In this document: positions 62,902 to 64,000 of the stretch, one piece after another | Layout of the letters: each line of letters opens with the position of its first letter | Numbering within the stretch: position 1 is the first letter of the stretch | DNA from: CAZSHX01 sp964606895 | GTDB taxonomy: Bacteria > Bacteroidota > Ignavibacteria > Kapaibacteriales > UBA2268 | DNA: 64,000 bases | Reading direction: 5' to 3' | NCBI GenBank assembly: GCA_964606895.1 | Contig: CAZSHX010000005.1 | Span: 21,375 to 85,374, forward strand | Notes under the pieces: generated by a model | What the model saw: only the letters and a program-made list of their open reading frames with translations | Databases searched by the model: none | Told to the model about the DNA's origin: nothing | Position numbers and translations under genes: made by a program

Positions 62902-63714
62902 ATGATTAAAACAGTACAAAGAACTTCAACACTATGTATTATTTTTATCATATCTATATTTATATTTAACTTCATTGTTCCCAATGAAGTATCTGCTAAA
63001 TCCAAAAAGGGCAAACACGTCAAAGTCCATAAGAGCAAAAAAAGTGCTCGTCACTATAACCCCGATGCAACACGCCAGCAAGCTTATGAAGCAATCTCCA
63101 ATTCTAACGAAATCAGCAACCTTGCAGGTATAGAATCCGATGGTAAAACGTCTCAACCTGTTGCTGTCAGAGATAATTACGTCGAGCTTGGCGAAGATAT
63201 TATGGAACTTGAGCGTGAAGACGATGTGGTTGTAGATATGGATTCATTCAAATCAATTTGGCTAATGGCTGTTGATGATGAAGAAGGTGACGATGGGACA
63301 ACTGGCGGCGGTATCGGCAAAAAGGACATTATGGGCGTTATTATGGATTGGCTTGGAACTCCATATCATTTCGGCGGTTTAACAGATCGCGGCATTGATT
63401 GCTCTGCTTTTGTTCAAAGAGTTTATCTTATGGCAGGGGAAATTCGCCTTCCAAGAACAGCTCAGGAACAATTTGGTGTCGGCAAACAGATCAGACGTAC
63501 CGATTTACAATTTGGTGATATGATATTCTTCCACACCAGAAGACATGCTTATGCTTCCCATGTTGGTATTTATCTCGGAGATAACCTGTTTGCTCATGCA
63601 AGTTCACGCTATGGAGTAACTGTTTCATCACTCGAAAGTACTTACTACGACAAAAGATTTATCGGTGCACGGAGAATTTCACCGGCAGATATGACAAAGT
63701 TGAGTAGTAATTAA
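62902..63714 (+). CDS. NlpC/P60-family cell-wall hydrolase
   Basis: 270 residues with a strong SD (AAGGAG) before ATG. Signal peptide or anchor (1-33, STLCIIFIISIFIFNFIV), a basic then acidic linker (35-145), and a C-terminal NlpC/P60 domain (about 150-260) with catalytic Cys (RGIDCSAFVQRVY), His (YASHVGIYLG) and third polar residue His (LFAHASSRYG). It cleaves peptide cross-links or stems of peptidoglycan. A terminator follows. Confidence 0.92.
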   Translation: MIKTVQRTSTLCIIFIISIFIFNFIVPNEVSAKSKKGKHVKVHKSKKSARHYNPDATRQQAYEAISNSNEISNLAGIESDGKTSQPVAVRDNYVELGEDIMELEREDDVVVDMDSFKSIWLMAVDDEEGDDGTTGGGIGKKDIMGVIMDWLGTPYHFGGLTDRGIDCSAFVQRVYLMAGEIRLPRTAQEQFGVGKQIRRTDLQFGDMIFFHTRRHAYASHVGIYLGDNLFAHASSRYGVTVSSLESTYYDKRFIGARRISPADMTKLSSN

Positions 63715-63742
63715 TTTAATTCTGAATTAATTATAAATATTT

Positions 63743-63768
63743 AAAAGCGGCTTTTTACCGCTTTTTTT
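63743..63768 (+). terminator. Intrinsic terminator of the NlpC/P60 gene
   Basis: AAAAGCGG (63743-63750) pairs perfectly with CCGCTTTT (63758-63765), followed by Ts. Confidence 0.85.
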
Positions 63769-63893
63769 ATTTTAGTTGTTACAAATAAATTATATAATCC
63801 TCTTCCAGAGCTGTTGGAAAAGAATATATTTTTATTGTTCATAAACAAAAAAAGAAAAAAAGTTTTCTATAACCAAATAATTTCCAAAAATGG

Positions 63894-63925
63894 TTTGCAT
63901 ATATTATAAATATTTCCTATTTTTG
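63894..63925 (+). promoter_or_regulatory. Consensus promoter of the tRNA gene
   Basis: TTTG (63894-63897), 20 bp, TATTTTTG (63918-63925): a perfect Bacteroidota consensus. The tRNA starts 14 bp downstream. Confidence 0.8.
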
Positions 63926-63939
63926 TAAGCTATTTAATT

Positions 63940-64000
63940 GCCACTTTAGCTCAGTTGGTAGAGCAGCTGATTTGTAATCAGCAGGTCGTTGGTTCGAGTC
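63940..64000 (+). tRNA. tRNA-Thr (anticodon TGT), 3' end beyond window
   Basis: 61 bases of the gene are visible: acceptor GCCACTT, TA, D-arm GCTCAGTTGGTAGAGC, anticodon arm with loop TTTGTAA (anticodon TGT), variable loop, and T-arm start GTTCGAGTC. The acceptor 3' strand is beyond the right edge. Confidence 0.93.

Noticed and set aside
62778..63038. 86-codon minus-strand ORF over the NlpC/P60 start
   Set aside because: It overlaps a signal peptide coding region and has no coding character.

Overview
The window (AT-rich, about 64 kb, one 100-N scaffold gap at 60625-60724) looks like a chromosomal scaffold piece from the Bacteroidota/Chlorobiota superphylum, possibly an uncultured Ignavibacteria- or Kapabacteria-like lineage. 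The support is: type IX secretion (T9SS) C-terminal sorting tails on three large secreted proteins, a TonB receptor with a DUF4249 partner, FISUMP proteins, many Cys lipoproteins, and promoters of the Bacteroidota type (TTTG, 19-21 bp, TAnnTTTG) before nusA, a mazEF-type module, a CDF transporter and the tRNA. The exact lineage is an inference.

Layout. 1-11 kb: a secreted protein cut by the left edge, a GT-C membrane glycosyltransferase, then an amino acid permease-murB pair, a CDF-like transporter, ruvB and a cupin protein, a hicBA toxin-antitoxin pair lying between two copies of a MITE-like repeat, and a PKD/T9SS secreted protein. 11.5-20.5 kb (minus strand): the conserved translation/RNA block nusA-infB-rbfA-truB-ribF-rpsO-pnp, without rimP upstream, preceded by a consensus promoter and a terminator-like hairpin in the nusA leader. 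20.7-29 kb: glutaryl-CoA dehydrogenase-like acyl-CoA dehydrogenase, then an accessory island with a YD-repeat lipoprotein, a MazF-type toxin module, a hypothetical protein, two FISUMP proteins, a shortened subtilase and a lipoprotein. 29-41 kb: TonB receptor plus DUF4249 lipoprotein, STAS protein, GT9 glycosyltransferase, outer-membrane barrel, lipoprotein, methylmalonyl-CoA epimerase, phosphoglycerate mutase, and an exported TldD/TldE-like pair. 41-44.5 kb: an unknown gene, a 21-bp-period palindromic repeat array, a third FISUMP gene, and glutamate dehydrogenase. 44.7-54 kb: an M6 metalloprotease and a beta-propeller protein, both with T9SS tails, then a PgpH-like 7TM-HD phosphodiesterase. 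54-64 kb: a Xer recombinase, two tandem exported TPR-CHAT proteins, an NlpC/P60 hydrolase, and a tRNA-Thr cut by the right edge.

Most notable: the three FISUMP paralogues (24.6, 27.8 and 42-43 kb) share an almost constant N-terminal half but differ strongly in the C-type-lectin-like C-terminus. Aligned by hand, most replacement codons there keep the third base while the first two change. This is the pattern left by adenine-directed mutagenesis of AAY codons in diversity-generating retroelements (DGRs), but no reverse transcriptase or template repeat is in the window. Two of the paralogues share a conserved 3' flank with a perfect 9-bp hairpin. Two share the same upstream terminator-promoter module, which occurs four times in the window with an invariant 19-bp promoter spacing.
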